A model generated the notes under the pieces. That model worked only from the letters and a program-made list of their open reading frames with translations, was not told where the DNA came from and did no database searches. A DNA stretch of 64,000 nucleotides from Endozoicomonas sp. Mp262 (lineage in GTDB: Bacteria; Pseudomonadota; Gammaproteobacteria; Pseudomonadales; Endozoicomonadaceae): positions 1,840,001 through 1,904,000 of the forward strand of contig NZ_CP092489.1 of the NCBI RefSeq assembly GCF_025643335.1. Reading direction: 5' to 3'. How positions within the stretch are numbered: position 1 is the stretch's first letter; every line of letters starts with the position of its first letter. The position numbers and the translations under genes are program-made. Shown here in pieces: positions 1-9,883 of this stretch.

Positions 1-823
1 GCAATAGTGCTGACAAAGACTGCTTGAGTGTGAGTTTTTTAGTTTCTGGCATTCGTCCTATGCGGACTGTTGATAAACGCTCCCCCTGTTGATCGTAAAA
101 CGACAAAGTTCCGCAACTGGCCTCCTTGCAACCTGTTGGCCCTTGAGTCCGTTTGCCTTCAGAAGCGCTCCTGGCTCGCTTTTCTACTCGTTTGCCATCT
201 TTCATGGGCAGCATAACGCCATCCAGGGAGGCGGCTACTGTGACCGCATTGGTGGGCACGTTAAGTTTCTCAATAAGCATCTCTTCAAAAGGCTCACGGT
301 GCTGTTCCCACTGAGTATTAAATTGCCTGGGGAAACGAGCAAGACTGCTTTCTGAGGGAGACATACCTCCCATGAGATCAAGGAGGCTTTTTGCTTCACC
401 GGGAGACATTTGAGCAACAACCCAGGCAGCTTGCTTTGCAGCCCGAGGCGTCCAGAAGCCTTCCACGATCCCGGCTTTCAACTCCATGGGCACGATACAC
501 GGCTCTTTGCCGTTACGGTAAAGTGTTCGCATAACCCGGACTGAACCAACCGCTGTCTGGTAGGTTTTATAACTGCGCAACACCTGCTTATAAGTGATCC
601 CGCTGACCTCAATAGCTGGGGTATCAATATCAAGCTCAGCCAGCGCCTCTGCTAAAAAATCTTGCTGAGCTTGATTAAAGAGAGCATTAACGGTCTGCTC
701 AAACTCTTCAAAGTGCCTGATAGGATTGCCAGACTCTCGCAGAGCCTGCAATTGGTGGCCTAACCGTTGAATCGCATCACAAGAAATGGTGGCGGCTTCA
801 GTCCGTAGCTGACATACTTCCAT
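1..823 (-). CDS. ISKra4-family-like transposase, 3' part outside window
   Basis: An open frame read on the minus strand from an ATG at 823 runs uninterrupted for 274 codons and leaves the window at position 1, so the C-terminal half is not visible. The protein begins MEVCQLRTEAATIS. It later carries an ASLDGVMLPMKDGKR segment followed by CKEASCGTLSFYD and GRMPETKKLTLKQ, which I recognise as the start of the catalytic core of ISKra4-type DDE transposases (D of LDGV as the first acidic residue). The opposite-strand frame at 89-355 is a shadow. The visible part is intact. Whether the element is complete depends on sequence to the left. Family assignment is from memory of the motif, not from a search. 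Confidence 0.72.
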   Translation of the reverse strand, partial: MEVCQLRTEAATISCDAIQRLGHQLQALRESGNPIRHFEEFEQTVNALFNQAQQDFLAEALAELDIDTPAIEVSGITYKQVLRSYKTYQTAVGSVRVMRTLYRNGKEPCIVPMELKAGIVEGFWTPRAAKQAAWVVAQMSPGEAKSLLDLMGGMSPSESSLARFPRQFNTQWEQHREPFEEMLIEKLNVPTNAVTVAASLDGVMLPMKDGKRVEKRARSASEGKRTQGPTGCKEASCGTLSFYDQQGERLSTVRIGRMPETKKLTLKQSLSALL

Positions 824-1183
824 GGGGCGGCCTCTCACTGGCAAGGTGTTGTGTGCTATCAACATCATACCTGTGATTGGCTGCCTTCTGTTTAAGCATT
901 GAAAAAATAGCTGCCTACTACTTTCCCCGGTTGGCAAGCTGAAGAAGCTCGGTCAATTTGAGACTTTCACCCAATAGATTCCTTTCGTTGTATAAATTTC
1001 AGATCTTTGGGCTTTATAAGCTTATGGGAAAATAATCTAGTACATTGGTACAAATACTGATTTCTGAATACGTGGTGATACTCCAATAATCATCGGTGAT
1101 AAAGTCCTTTTGATGTCGCGGAAAAACAACACAATTTTTCTATAGATATCTGTAATGTAAAAAGACCCAGTGGAATAAAGTAA
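824..1183. other. Intergenic region between transposase and tcyP
   Basis: This 360-base stretch has no supportable gene. It must contain the right end of the ISKra4-like element and the promoter of the tcyP operon. The part from about 950 is AT-rich, with a TTTATAAG -10-like stretch near 1014. I could not pick out a convincing -35 partner, a terminal inverted repeat or a regulator site by eye. Confidence 0.4.
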
Positions 1184-2581
1184 ATGTCTTTTGCAGTTAT
1201 TGCCAATATCCTGATTATGGTAGGACTTATAGCCCTGCTTTATCGTTTCCAGAAACAGTATATGCCTTTTACCAGGCGGGTATTTATTGCCCTGGGCATG
1301 GGTATTGGCTTTGGTGCCTGTTTACAGATGTTCTATGGCTCTGGCTCTGATGTGGTAACCCACTCCATAAGCTGGTTCAATATTGTTGGCAATGGCTATG
1401 TTGGCTTATTGAAAATGATCATTGTGCCACTGGTCATGGTATCGGTTATCTCGGCCATTCTGAAACTGAAAGGTGCGGGTACCTTAGGTCGAATCAGTGG
1501 CTGGATTCTTACGTTACTGATGGTGACGGTCTCTATTTCTGCGGTGATAGGCATACTATCAGCATTAGGCTTTGGCCTGAGCGCTGAGGCAATCACGTCC
1601 GGTGCCCGAGAGGTTTCCCGTGGCGAGCATCTGATTTCTACGGCAGCTACCATTCAGGATCTGTCTATTCCCAATATGCTGATCAGCCTTATCCCCTCCA
1701 ATCCCTTCCTGGATATGACCGGAGCGCGTAGTACATCCATTATTGGTGTGGTTATTTTCTCTGCTTTTATCGGTGTTTCCGCTTTGGGCTTACATCGCAA
1801 AAAGCCTGAGCTTGCCGCTCGTTTTGACAGTACCGTTGAAGTGGCCCATGCCCTGGTTATGCGAATGGTGACTCTGGTTTTAAGGTTGACGCCGTTTGGT
1901 GTCCTGGCCTTAATGACCAAAGTGGTTGCGGGCAGTAATATCAGTGACATTATGCAGTTGATTCGGTTTGTGCTGGCATCCTATGCCGCCCTGTTTGCCG
2001 TATTTGTTCTTCACCTGGTGATGGTTGCCATGACCGGAGCCAGCCCGCTGCAGTTCGTGAAAAAAATTCTGCCGGTGTTGACCTTTGCTTTTACGTCTCG
2101 CAGCAGTGCCGGCACTATGCCGCTATCTATCCAGACACTGACACAACGGTTGGGTGTTTCTGAAGGTGTGGCCAACTTTGCGGCATCTTTTGGTTCAACC
2201 ATCGGCCAGAATGGCTGTGCGGGCATTTACCCGGCAATGCTGGCAATCATGATTGCACCTACTGTGGGTATTGATCCCACCAGTATTAGTTTTATTGGTA
2301 CTTTGGTGGTCACTATTGCCATTGGTTCTTTTGGTGTTGCCGGTGTGGGCGGTGGTGCAACCTTTGCCGCCTTGATTGTGCTATCAGCCCTTGGAATGCC
2401 TGTGGAGCTTGCTGGCCTGTTAATTTCCATTGAACCTTTGATTGATATGGGGCGAACAGCCATCAACGTCAGTGGTGCCATTGCTACCGGTTTTGTGGGT
2501 GGCCGGGCCATGGGCGAGGTGGATATGGATGTGTTCAACAATAACGACTCCTTTGAACTGGATATGGATGCTGTTGCCTGA
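1184..2581 (+). CDS. tcyP: L-cystine symporter TcyP (YdjN type)
   Basis: Inner-membrane sodium/proton-coupled importer of the dicarboxylate/amino-acid:cation symporter (DAACS) family, 465 aa. It resembles E. coli YdjN/TcyP nearly end to end: SWFNIVGNGYVGLLKMI near residue 65, TPFGVLALMTKVVAGS in the middle, LTFAFTSRSSAGTMP (the serine-rich re-entrant loop), FGSTIGQNGCAGIYPAM, and the C-terminal GVAGVGGGATFAALIVL and ISIEPLIDMGRTAINVSG. Length equals the family norm. Its TGA stop shares one base with the ATG of the next gene, so the two are translationally coupled. Expected role: uptake of cystine as a sulfur source. The coupling to a disulfide reductase suggests the imported disulfide, or the stress it causes, is handled at once. 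Confidence 0.9.
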   Translation: MSFAVIANILIMVGLIALLYRFQKQYMPFTRRVFIALGMGIGFGACLQMFYGSGSDVVTHSISWFNIVGNGYVGLLKMIIVPLVMVSVISAILKLKGAGTLGRISGWILTLLMVTVSISAVIGILSALGFGLSAEAITSGAREVSRGEHLISTAATIQDLSIPNMLISLIPSNPFLDMTGARSTSIIGVVIFSAFIGVSALGLHRKKPELAARFDSTVEVAHALVMRMVTLVLRLTPFGVLALMTKVVAGSNISDIMQLIRFVLASYAALFAVFVLHLVMVAMTGASPLQFVKKILPVLTFAFTSRSSAGTMPLSIQTLTQRLGVSEGVANFAASFGSTIGQNGCAGIYPAMLAIMIAPTVGIDPTSISFIGTLVVTIAIGSFGVAGVGGGATFAALIVLSALGMPVELAGLLISIEPLIDMGRTAINVSGAIATGFVGGRAMGEVDMDVFNNNDSFELDMDAVA

Positions 2582-3963
2582 TGACTCTACCTAACCATAA
2601 TCAAAATGCCCCTCTTGAAATTGTGATTGTGGGTGCTGAGGCGGCAGGAATGAGCGCCGCAGCCAAAGCGCGCCGGGTGGCCAAAGATGCCCGCATTACG
2701 GTTTTTGAGCAGTCTACGGTTATCTCCTTTGGTGCCTGTGGACTGCCCTACTATATCGGTGACTTTTTTACCGATGCCCGTGAGATGTCAGAGTTTTCTC
2801 CCGATGATTTTGCGGCTAAGGGCATCGACGTCAAGGTTAAGCACAAAGTGCTATCCGTTGATTCTGAAAGGCAGCGGGTCAAAGTCTGTAATTTGGCGGA
2901 CGATACTGTTTTTGAGCAGCATTATGATCGCTTGTTGCTTGCTACAGGTGCGACACCTGTGGTTCCTCCAGTACCTGGCTTGGATGAAGGGTTAAGGCAA
3001 GGCCGGGTGCATTGTGTCAAGACTATGGAGGACGGTATCCACCTGAAAGAAATAGTCGGCAGTGACCAGGTGACAGATGTGGCTGTTATTGGGGCTGGTT
3101 ACATTGGTCTGGAAATGGCCGAAGCTCTAGTCAGGCAGGGAAAAAGAGTTCGTATTATAGAAAATGCCAGCCAGCCTCTGGCGGGTAGCTTTGACGCTGA
3201 GGTTACCGATCTGGTGGCTAACAGCCTGGAAAAGGCGGGTGTTGATTGTTGCTGGCAAGAATCACTGCAGCATTTGATCATCAATGATCACGGGGATTTG
3301 CAGCTGATTACCGATGGGGCAAGTTATCGAGCCGATCTGGTTGTACTTTGTACAGGTGTCAGACCGAATACTCACTTTGTGGCTGACCTTGGTCTTGAGA
3401 AGCTGGGTAATGGCGCCATTATAACTGATGACCAGTGTCGTACTAACGTGTCCAATATTTTTGCAGCGGGAGATTGTGCCACTGTACCTCATGCCCAGCT
3501 ACAGCGGCCAGTATGGATTCCATTGGCAACCTATGCCAACAAAATGGGACGGCTGGCTGGCGAAACCATGGGCGGATTGGCTAAACAGTTTCCCGGAGCC
3601 TACGGTTCAGCCTGTTTGAAGGTCATGGATCTGGAAGCGGGACGAGTGGGTTTGACTCAGGCAGAGGCTGAAAGGGAAGGGATTGATGTCAAGACTGTGG
3701 TTATTCGCGATAAAGACCATACCAGCTATTATCCTGGCCAGGCAGATATTCTGGTTAAGCTCGTTTATGAGCCTGATTCCAAAAAACTGCTCGGTGGTCA
3801 GGTGGCCGGTGGTCAGGGTGCCGTACTGAGGGTTGATGCTCTGGCAGCGGCCATAAAAGGCGGACTGACAACCGAGGATCTGGGGATGATGGATTTCTGC
3901 TACGCGCCACCCTTTGCCAGAACCTGGGATGCCCTTAATGTGGCAGGGAATGTTGCCCGGTAG
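2581..3963 (+). CDS. CoA-disulfide reductase-like FAD/NAD(P)H oxidoreductase
   Basis: 460-aa flavoprotein of the single-cysteine pyridine nucleotide-disulfide oxidoreductase group (CoA-disulfide reductase, NADH oxidase, NADH peroxidase). The FAD-binding Rossmann motif IVIVGAEAAGMSAA is at about residue 14. It is followed by FGACGLPYYIG, whose lone Cys is the redox-active residue of this group (no CxxxxC pair). A second Rossmann motif, VAVIGAGYIGLEMAE, binds NAD(P)H at about 168, and FAAGDCA is the second FAD contact. A C-terminal dimerisation domain follows; there is no rhodanese fusion. The start overlaps the tcyP stop by one base. Likely substrate: CoA disulfide, CoA-persulfide or a mixed disulfide with cysteine. 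An H2O2- or O2-reducing NADH oxidase is the main alternative. Confidence 0.82.
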   Translation: MTLPNHNQNAPLEIVIVGAEAAGMSAAAKARRVAKDARITVFEQSTVISFGACGLPYYIGDFFTDAREMSEFSPDDFAAKGIDVKVKHKVLSVDSERQRVKVCNLADDTVFEQHYDRLLLATGATPVVPPVPGLDEGLRQGRVHCVKTMEDGIHLKEIVGSDQVTDVAVIGAGYIGLEMAEALVRQGKRVRIIENASQPLAGSFDAEVTDLVANSLEKAGVDCCWQESLQHLIINDHGDLQLITDGASYRADLVVLCTGVRPNTHFVADLGLEKLGNGAIITDDQCRTNVSNIFAAGDCATVPHAQLQRPVWIPLATYANKMGRLAGETMGGLAKQFPGAYGSACLKVMDLEAGRVGLTQAEAEREGIDVKTVVIRDKDHTSYYPGQADILVKLVYEPDSKKLLGGQVAGGQGAVLRVDALAAAIKGGLTTEDLGMMDFCYAPPFARTWDALNVAGNVAR

Positions 3964-3980
3964 GGGAGGCTTTGTTGTGT

Positions 3981-4015
3981 CTCGTTCCCAGCGTCCCCGC
4001 TGGGAATGCACACGA
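3981..4015. repeat. REP-like palindrome (GTTCCCAGCG...CGCTGGGAA)
   Basis: Short palindrome CGTTCCCAGCG-TCCC-CGCTGGGAATG downstream of the flavoprotein gene. The same unit occurs inverted at about 8340-8368, and a half copy lies at 10060-10078. It may also act as the transcript-end hairpin of the tcyP operon, since no U-tract terminator is seen here. Confidence 0.6.
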
Positions 4016-4213
4016 GCAAACGTCAACAGCCCCTAGCCTGGCAAATTTGTATAATTCCAGCATGAAATCGTACAATTGCTCACCTATAGTTTCTTTGCTG
4101 TCAGTTAGCACGGCATTATTTTTATCGGAATTTTAGCGCTCTTTCGGGCTTTTTCTCCTAAAGAGATAGTATGATGGGCGACTCAGGGTTATACAGGCAA
4201 GTACAGTTTTTAT

Positions 4214-4834
4214 ATGGCAAGATCAAAAAGCAGTGGTCAGTGGCTCAGGGAACATTTTAATGATCAATACGTCAAGCTTTCCCAGAAAGATGGCTGGCGT
4301 TCCCGGGCTAGCTACAAACTACTGGAAATACAGGAGAAAGACCGGGTTATCAGGCCAGGAATGAAAGTGGTTGACCTGGGAGCCGCGCCAGGTGGCTGGT
4401 CTCAGGTGGCGGTTAAGCTGGCCGGTGACAAGGGGCGAGTGGTGGCTTCTGATATTCTGCCCATGGATCCCATAGCGGATGTTGACTTTGTTCAGGGTGA
4501 TTTTACGGAAGAAGCGGTACTTGACAGTATTCTTGAAACCATCGGAGGTGATCAGGTAGACCTTGTAATTTCAGATATGGCCCCCAATATGAGTGGTATG
4601 CTGTCAGTGGATCAGCCCAAATCCATGTATCTGGCGGAGCTGGCTCTGGATATGGCCAGGCGGGTGCTCAGGAAAAATGGAACTTTTTTAACAAAAGTTT
4701 TTCAGGGGGAAGGCTTTGATGCCTACCTTAAGGATATGCGTTCTTCCTTTGGTCGGGTGCAGACCCGTAAACCAAAAGCATCCCGTCCACGGTCAAGGGA
4801 GGTTTATCTCCTTGCCAGGGATTTTAAGGGGTGA
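4214..4834 (+). CDS. rlmE: 23S rRNA 2'-O-methyltransferase RlmE (FtsJ/RrmJ)
   Basis: 206-aa methyltransferase that modifies the 2'-O of the A-loop uridine (E. coli U2552) in 50S subunits. The SAM-binding motif [13 protein letters not shown] is at about residue 54. The K-D-K-E catalytic set is visible: Lys of [11 protein letters not shown], Asp of [11 protein letters not shown], Lys of [12 protein letters not shown] and a C-terminal Glu in SREVYLLA. Length matches E. coli RrmJ (209). It precedes ftsH as in most gammaproteobacteria. No yhbY homologue is seen upstream, where E. coli has one divergently. The 181 bases to ftsH hold no gene, only a short AACCAT...ATGGTT hairpin at about 4900-4917. 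Confidence 0.95.
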   Translation: MARSKSSGQWLREHFNDQYVKLSQKDGWRSRASYKLLEIQEKDRVIRPGMKVVDLGAAPGGWSQVAVKLAGDKGRVVASDILPMDPIADVDFVQGDFTEEAVLDSILETIGGDQVDLVISDMAPNMSGMLSVDQPKSMYLAELALDMARRVLRKNGTFLTKVFQGEGFDAYLKDMRSSFGRVQTRKPKASRPRSREVYLLARDFKG

Positions 4835-5015
4835 GAATGGTAGTCATATAAAATATTGATGTTTTCTACTAAAAATAGACTGACGACTGTCGCCTTAGCA
4901 ACCATTCGTGTATGGTTACGGGTGAGTATTAACACGCATAAATATAGCCAGGCCGTGCCGTGCCTTCCCCGAACGATCACCTCTGGCTAAAGTAGGCTCA
5001 AGAGAGGGTAGCCCC

Positions 5016-6956
5016 TTGAATGATATGGCAAAAAACTTGATTCTCTGGGTCATCATCGCTTTAGTGCTGTTGACCGTATTCAAAAATTTCGACGGGATGC
5101 AAACGTCTACCCAGAAAGTTAGCTATTCCGAGTTTGTCAACATGGTTGAGAATCGTCAGGTCAGCAAGGTGGTGATCGACGGCTTTACAATTACGGGCAT
5201 GCAAAATAATAGCGAGCGGTTTGAAACCAACTTGCCCCCAACTATTCCTGATAACCAGTTGATGGATGAGCTGCTGAGAGGCAATGTCCAGGTTGACTCC
5301 AAGCCCATCGAGAAGCAAAGCATCTGGACTCAGTTGTTAGTTGCCAGCTTCCCGATCCTGGTGATTCTGGCTGTCTTTATGTTCTTTATGCGTCAGATGC
5401 AAGGTGGCGGTGGCGGCCGTGGTGGCCCCATGAGCTTTGGTAAAAGCAAGGCCCGCTTGTTACCTGAAGACCAGATTAAAACCACCTTTGCTGATGTGGC
5501 AGGTGTAGAAGAAGCCAAGGAAGATGTACAGGAGCTGGTGGATTTCCTGAAAGATCCCGGCAAGTTCCAGCGCCTGGGTGGCCGCATTCCCCGTGGCGTA
5601 CTGATGGTTGGCCCTCCGGGAACCGGTAAGACCCTGATTGCCAAGGCCATTGCGGGTGAAGCTAAGGTTCCTTTCTTTACCATTTCCGGCTCCGACTTTG
5701 TGGAAATGTTCGTGGGTGTGGGTGCATCCCGTGTACGGGACATGTTTGAGCAGGCCAAAAAGCAGGCGCCCTGTATTATTTTTATTGATGAGATTGATGC
5801 AGTGGGTCGTCACCGGGGCGCAGGTCTCGGTGGTGGTCATGATGAACGTGAGCAGACTCTGAACCAGCTGCTGGTTGAAATGGATGGTTTTGAAGCAAAC
5901 GACGGTATTATTGTTATTGCCGCCACTAACCGTCCTGATGTCCTTGATCCTGCCTTGTTGCGTCCCGGACGTTTTGACCGTCAGGTTGTGGTGGGTTTGC
6001 CGGATATCCGTGGTCGGGAGCAAATCCTGAAAGTGCACATGCGTAAAGTACCGGTTTCCGGTGATGTACAGCCTGGTGTGATTGCCCGGGGTACCCCAGG
6101 GTTTTCCGGTGCTGATCTTGCCAATTTGGTTAATGAGGCGGCTCTTTTTGCTGCACGCTCTAATAAACGCACAGTGGATATGCGAGAGTTTGACCTGGCA
6201 AAAGATAAAATCATGATGGGGGCTGAGCGTAAGTCCATGGTCATGAGTGATAAAGAAAAGAGCAATACCGCTTATCATGAGGCAGGTCATGCCATTGTTG
6301 GTCGACTGGTTCCGGATCATGACCCGGTCTATAAGGTGAGTATTATTCCCCGTGGGCGAGCGCTGGGTGTAACCATGTTCCTGCCCGAGGAAGACCGTTA
6401 CAGTCAAAGCAAGCAGGCGTTGATGAGCCAGATCTGCTCACTGTTTGGTGGTCGTATTGCTGAAGAGATGACGCTGGGTAAGGGGGGTGTAACAACCGGT
6501 GCCTCCAATGATATCCAGAGAGCAACCCAGATCGCCCGAAGCATGGTGACCAAGTGGGGACTTTCTGACAAGCTTGGTCCGCTGCTTTACGATGAAGACG
6601 ATGGTGAAGTCTTCTTGGGTAAAAGCTATGGCAGCAGTTCAAAAATGAACGTTTCCGGAGATACTGCCAAGAAGATTGATGACGAAGTACGTCATATTAT
6701 TGATGACTGTTATCAAACGGCTGAGAAGCTGCTTCGGGATCACCGGGATAAGCTGGACTTGATGGCAGAAGCCTTGATTCAGTACGAAACCATTGATAGT
6801 GACCAGATCGACGATATTATGGAAGGTCGTAAACCAAGGGCACCAAAAGACTCTTCAAATGGAGATGGTCAGGGAGGGGCTAAGCCTGCTTCTGCAGACG
6901 ATTCCCAGGATGAAAAAGAGGATGGGACTATTGGAGGGCCTGCCGGAGAGGTTTAA
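5016..6956 (+). CDS. ftsH: ATP-dependent zinc metalloprotease FtsH
   Basis: Membrane-anchored AAA+ protease (646 aa) that degrades misfolded membrane proteins and regulators such as LpxC and sigma-32 in relatives. There are two TM helices (about residues 7-24 and 105-125) around a periplasmic domain. Next come Walker A GPPGTGKT, Walker B IIFIDEID, the second region of homology ([19 protein letters not shown]) and the zinc site HEAGH. The C-terminal tail is acidic and Gly/Ser-rich. The chosen start is TTG at 5016 because AGAGAGGG at 5001-5008 is ideally spaced for it. ATG at 5025 would give MAKNLILW, the E. coli-like N-terminus, with a long spacer. A strong terminator follows. Confidence 0.96.
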   Translation: MNDMAKNLILWVIIALVLLTVFKNFDGMQTSTQKVSYSEFVNMVENRQVSKVVIDGFTITGMQNNSERFETNLPPTIPDNQLMDELLRGNVQVDSKPIEKQSIWTQLLVASFPILVILAVFMFFMRQMQGGGGGRGGPMSFGKSKARLLPEDQIKTTFADVAGVEEAKEDVQELVDFLKDPGKFQRLGGRIPRGVLMVGPPGTGKTLIAKAIAGEAKVPFFTISGSDFVEMFVGVGASRVRDMFEQAKKQAPCIIFIDEIDAVGRHRGAGLGGGHDEREQTLNQLLVEMDGFEANDGIIVIAATNRPDVLDPALLRPGRFDRQVVVGLPDIRGREQILKVHMRKVPVSGDVQPGVIARGTPGFSGADLANLVNEAALFAARSNKRTVDMREFDLAKDKIMMGAERKSMVMSDKEKSNTAYHEAGHAIVGRLVPDHDPVYKVSIIPRGRALGVTMFLPEEDRYSQSKQALMSQICSLFGGRIAEEMTLGKGGVTTGASNDIQRATQIARSMVTKWGLSDKLGPLLYDEDDGEVFLGKSYGSSSKMNVSGDTAKKIDDEVRHIIDDCYQTAEKLLRDHRDKLDLMAEALIQYETIDSDQIDDIMEGRKPRAPKDSSNGDGQGGAKPASADDSQDEKEDGTIGGPAGEV

Positions 6957-6974
6957 GCTAAGCTAGTTGGCAGT

Positions 6975-7008
6975 AAAAAACGGGCAGGTTTATCTGCCCG
7001 TTTTTTGT
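6975..7008 (+). terminator. Rho-independent terminator after ftsH
   Basis: Perfect stem CGGGCAG/CTGCCCG (6981-6987 with 6994-7000), extended by A6/T6, then TTTTTTGTTT. It separates ftsH from folP, so folP probably has a second promoter or depends on read-through. Confidence 0.9.
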
Positions 7009-7048
7009 TTAAAGCATCATACCAATCAAACGACGTCAGGAGTATTTG

Positions 7049-7969
7049 ATGAGCAAGGGCTTTGAGCTGAACTGTGGTGGCAAATTACTGGATCTAAGTC
7101 GACCCCGGGTAATGGGCGTTCTTAATGTGACACCGGATTCGTTTTATGCAGGCAGTCGCTGTAGCAGTCTTGATCATACCTTGCAGCGAGCTGAGGACAT
7201 GATCAATAGCGGCGCTGATATTCTTGATGTGGGGGGTGAGTCAACCAGTAAAATGGTTCAGCGTTTTGGTTATGTTGGTGACAATAACCGCTATGTGGGT
7301 GGCCAGCTTGCTGAGCAAGATCAAGCGGATACGGCTTCCTGTCAGCAGGAACTGGAGAGGGTGATACCTGTGGTTGAGGCGCTGGCAAAACGATTTGATT
7401 GTGTGGTTTCAGTGGATACCAGTTCAGCCCTTGCTATCAAAGAAGCAGCCCTGGCAGGTGCTGGTATGATTAATGATATCCGTGCACTTCAGCGGCCAGG
7501 TGCCCTTGATGCGGCGGCGGCAACGGAGCTGCCGGTAATCCTTATGCACTCATTGATTGATCATCCTGAGCCGGGTTTTGTACCTCATTATAATGACGTG
7601 ATGACTGAGGTGCTGGACTATCTTAAAGAACGGGTTCAGTGCTGTGAGCAGGTGGGCATAGACAAACAGCGACTGATTATTGATCCCGGTTTTGGTGGGG
7701 GGCTTTTTGGTAAGAACCCCGGCTATGACCTGAGTATGCTAAAGCACTTTGAAGGTTTTCATGAGCTTGACCTTCCGGTTCTGGCAGGAATGTCGCGAAA
7801 GTCTTTTATCGGTGCAACCCTTAATAAAGGCCCTGATGAGCGCCTGGCTGGTAGTTTGGCTGTGGCACTAATGGCTGTTCAGGCAGGAGCTCATATTCTC
7901 AGGGTTCATGATGTGGCTGAAACTTGTGATATTCTTCGGATGGTCGAGGCGGTGAGAATGGCTGTATAG
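7049..7969 (+). CDS. folP: Dihydropteroate synthase with atypical active-site loops
   Basis: 306-aa TIM-barrel enzyme that joins p-aminobenzoate to dihydropterin pyrophosphate in folate synthesis. Conserved parts: VMGVLNVTPDSF (residues 21-32), GADILDVGGEST, SVDTS, INDIRALQRPGAL, GMSRKSFIG and the C-terminal LRVHDVAET. Odd parts: the usual ESTRPGA loop is ESTSKMVQRFGYVGDNN, about 20 residues longer and lacking the conserved Arg and Pro. The MHMQG..P.TMQ motif is MHSLIDHPEPGF. DPGFGFGK is DPGFGGGLFGKN. ATG at 7049 is preferred over TTG at 7046 because AGGAG at 7038-7042 is then six bases away. The position between ftsH and glmM is the classical one, so it is probably the housekeeping enzyme or a remodelled descendant. 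Confidence 0.85.
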   Translation: MSKGFELNCGGKLLDLSRPRVMGVLNVTPDSFYAGSRCSSLDHTLQRAEDMINSGADILDVGGESTSKMVQRFGYVGDNNRYVGGQLAEQDQADTASCQQELERVIPVVEALAKRFDCVVSVDTSSALAIKEAALAGAGMINDIRALQRPGALDAAAATELPVILMHSLIDHPEPGFVPHYNDVMTEVLDYLKERVQCCEQVGIDKQRLIIDPGFGGGLFGKNPGYDLSMLKHFEGFHELDLPVLAGMSRKSFIGATLNKGPDERLAGSLAVALMAVQAGAHILRVHDVAETCDILRMVEAVRMAV

Positions 7970-8100
7970 ATTTTTAAAGAGACCATGACCTGTAAGTATT
8001 CCTGTATCACTAAGCCAGGTTATAGAAAAAATGCTGGCTTTGGATTGAGGGGCGGGAACCCTTTGGGTTTTGTTGTCTGTTATACAGAGTATTTTTTAAT

Positions 8101-8370
8101 GTGTAGACTCGTTCCCAGGCTCCAGAGACTGTCGCGAAACTGAATGCAGCGTGCACAAAACGAGATTGATTCTCTTTTTTTTAACCACGGAGACACGGAG
8201 GCACAGAGTTTTTATAACTTTAAACTATAAATCTCCGTGCCTTTGTGTCTCCGTGGTTAATAAAAATAACTTTTGCGACATCCTCTCCAGCCTGGGAATG
8301 TATACCTCTCAAGGCCGGAGCAGTTAGAGATATCCGTATGCATTCCCAGCGAGGACGCTGGGAACGAGGG
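8101..8370. repeat. Nested palindromic repeat between folP and glmM
   Basis: The 500 bases between folP and glmM hold no supportable gene. They contain a nested set of repeats: outer CTCGTTCCCAG (8107) against CTGGGAACGAG (8358-8368), inside that GACTGTCGCGAAA against TTTTGCGACA, and at the core an 80-base inverted repeat (8181-8260) with arms TTAACCACGGAGACAC and a GTGTCTCCGTGGTTAA partner. The same architecture recurs between glmM and arcC and at 40.9 kb. Confidence 0.75.
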
Positions 8371-8471
8371 GTTCCCTAATGGTCTGCTAGAGCATGTGAT
8401 TGGTATAAAACTCTTATCTTTTCAAAAAGGAATTTGCCTGATAATAGGCAAGCTTCAGGAGTAGTTCTCAG

Positions 8472-9809
8472 ATGGCACGTAAATATTTTGGTACTGATGG
8501 TATCCGGGGTAAGGTGGGGGAGTTTCCCGTGACTCCAGATTTTGTCCTCAAGCTGGGCTGGGCGGCGGGTAAAGTTCTCGCTGCTGAAGGCCAGGGAAAG
8601 GTAGTGATTGGCAAAGATACCCGTATCTCTGGATATATGTTTGAATCTGCTCTGGAGGCGGGGTTGTCAGCTGCCGGGATTGATGTAGTGCTTACCGGGC
8701 CTATGCCTACTCCAGCCATTGCCTATTTGACCCGAACTTTTAATGGGCAGGCGGGTATTGTGATTAGCGCTTCTCATAATCCTTATTATGACAACGGCAT
8801 CAAGTTTTTTGCTGGTGACGGAACTAAGTTGCCTGATGATGTGGAGTTGCGCATAGAGGAACTGCTGGAAGGAGAAATCGATGTGGTTGAATCAGCACAG
8901 CTGGGCAAGGTAAGTCGTTTAAATGATGCAGCAGGACGCTATATTGAGTACTGCAAGGCCAGCACTGCGCCGCAGCTGGATTTGTCAGGACTCAAGCTGG
9001 TTGTGGATGCCGGGCATGGTGCAACTTACCAGGTGGGTGCGGCCGTATTCAGGGAATTAGGAGCAGAGGTCATTGCCCTTGGTTGTGAACCGGATGGGTT
9101 GAATATCAATAAGGGCTGTGGTTCAACCTGTCCTGACCTCTTGGCGGAAAAAGTGCGTGAAACCGACGCAGATCTCGGCATTGCTTTTGATGGTGATGGC
9201 GACCGGGTGATTATGGTGGACAACCAGGGTTGTATTGTTGATGGCGACGAGTTGCTGTTTATTATTGCCGTGTGTCGTAAGCAGCGGGGCGTTCTGAAAG
9301 GCGGTGTTGTTGGTACCTTGATGACTAACCTGGGGATGGAGAAAGCGCTGGAGAGACAGGGTATTCCTTTTGCCCGGGCCAAGGTGGGAGACCGTTATGT
9401 TAATGAGCTGATGCTTGCCAGGGATTGGGAGCTGGGGGGCGAGTCCTCCGGACATATTATCTGCCGCGATGTATCTACCACAGGAGATGGCATTGTTGCG
9501 GCACTTCAGATTCTTAAGGCAATGAAATTAGCGGATAAAAGCCTGAGTGAACTAAAACTGGGAATGAGTAAATACCCACAAACCATGATTAATGTACGGG
9601 TGGAAAAGCATCAGGATATTTCCATTATTCCGGCAATTAGCGAAGCAGTGAGTGCATCAGAGGCTGAGCTTGCCGGACGTGGTCGGGTATTGCTGAGGCC
9701 TTCTGGCACAGAACCCGTCATCAGGGTTATGGTTGAGGGTGAAAATGCTTCTGAAGTACAAAAGCACGCCCGGCAGCTGGTTAAAGTGGTAGAAAAAGAG
9801 CTTGCTTGA
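8472..9809 (+). CDS. glmM: Phosphoglucosamine mutase GlmM
   Basis: Converts glucosamine-6-phosphate to glucosamine-1-phosphate for UDP-GlcNAc, peptidoglycan and LPS synthesis. 445 aa, as in E. coli. The phosphoserine loop [15 protein letters not shown] is at about residue 95-109 (catalytic Ser of SASHNP), the Mg-binding loop is [11 protein letters not shown], the sugar-binding GGESSGHI loop follows, and the phosphate-binding [14 protein letters not shown] is C-terminal. AGGAG at 8457-8461 supports the ATG. The order folP-glmM is conserved, but a 500-base repeat region separates them here, and the usual next genes (tpiA-secG) are displaced by 6 kb. Confidence 0.96.
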   Translation: MARKYFGTDGIRGKVGEFPVTPDFVLKLGWAAGKVLAAEGQGKVVIGKDTRISGYMFESALEAGLSAAGIDVVLTGPMPTPAIAYLTRTFNGQAGIVISASHNPYYDNGIKFFAGDGTKLPDDVELRIEELLEGEIDVVESAQLGKVSRLNDAAGRYIEYCKASTAPQLDLSGLKLVVDAGHGATYQVGAAVFRELGAEVIALGCEPDGLNINKGCGSTCPDLLAEKVRETDADLGIAFDGDGDRVIMVDNQGCIVDGDELLFIIAVCRKQRGVLKGGVVGTLMTNLGMEKALERQGIPFARAKVGDRYVNELMLARDWELGGESSGHIICRDVSTTGDGIVAALQILKAMKLADKSLSELKLGMSKYPQTMINVRVEKHQDISIIPAISEAVSASEAELAGRGRVLLRPSGTEPVIRVMVEGENASEVQKHARQLVKVVEKELA

Positions 9810-9883
9810 TTTCGCTTGTCCATAGCCAGGAAATGATTGCTATGGATTATGTCAGTATCTTCTCGTTTCTAGCGCCCTGAGGG

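Noticed and set aside
3607-4026. 139-codon minus frame after the flavoprotein
   Set aside because: Mostly antisense to the conserved reductase C-terminus and starts in a REP-like repeat.
5460-6407. 315-codon frame opposite ftsH
   Set aside because: Antisense to conserved AAA+ and protease motifs; composition (His/Thr/Asn-rich) is typical of a shadow frame.
8273-8464. 63-codon plus frame before glmM
   Set aside because: Lies within the nested palindromic repeat; no ribosome site.
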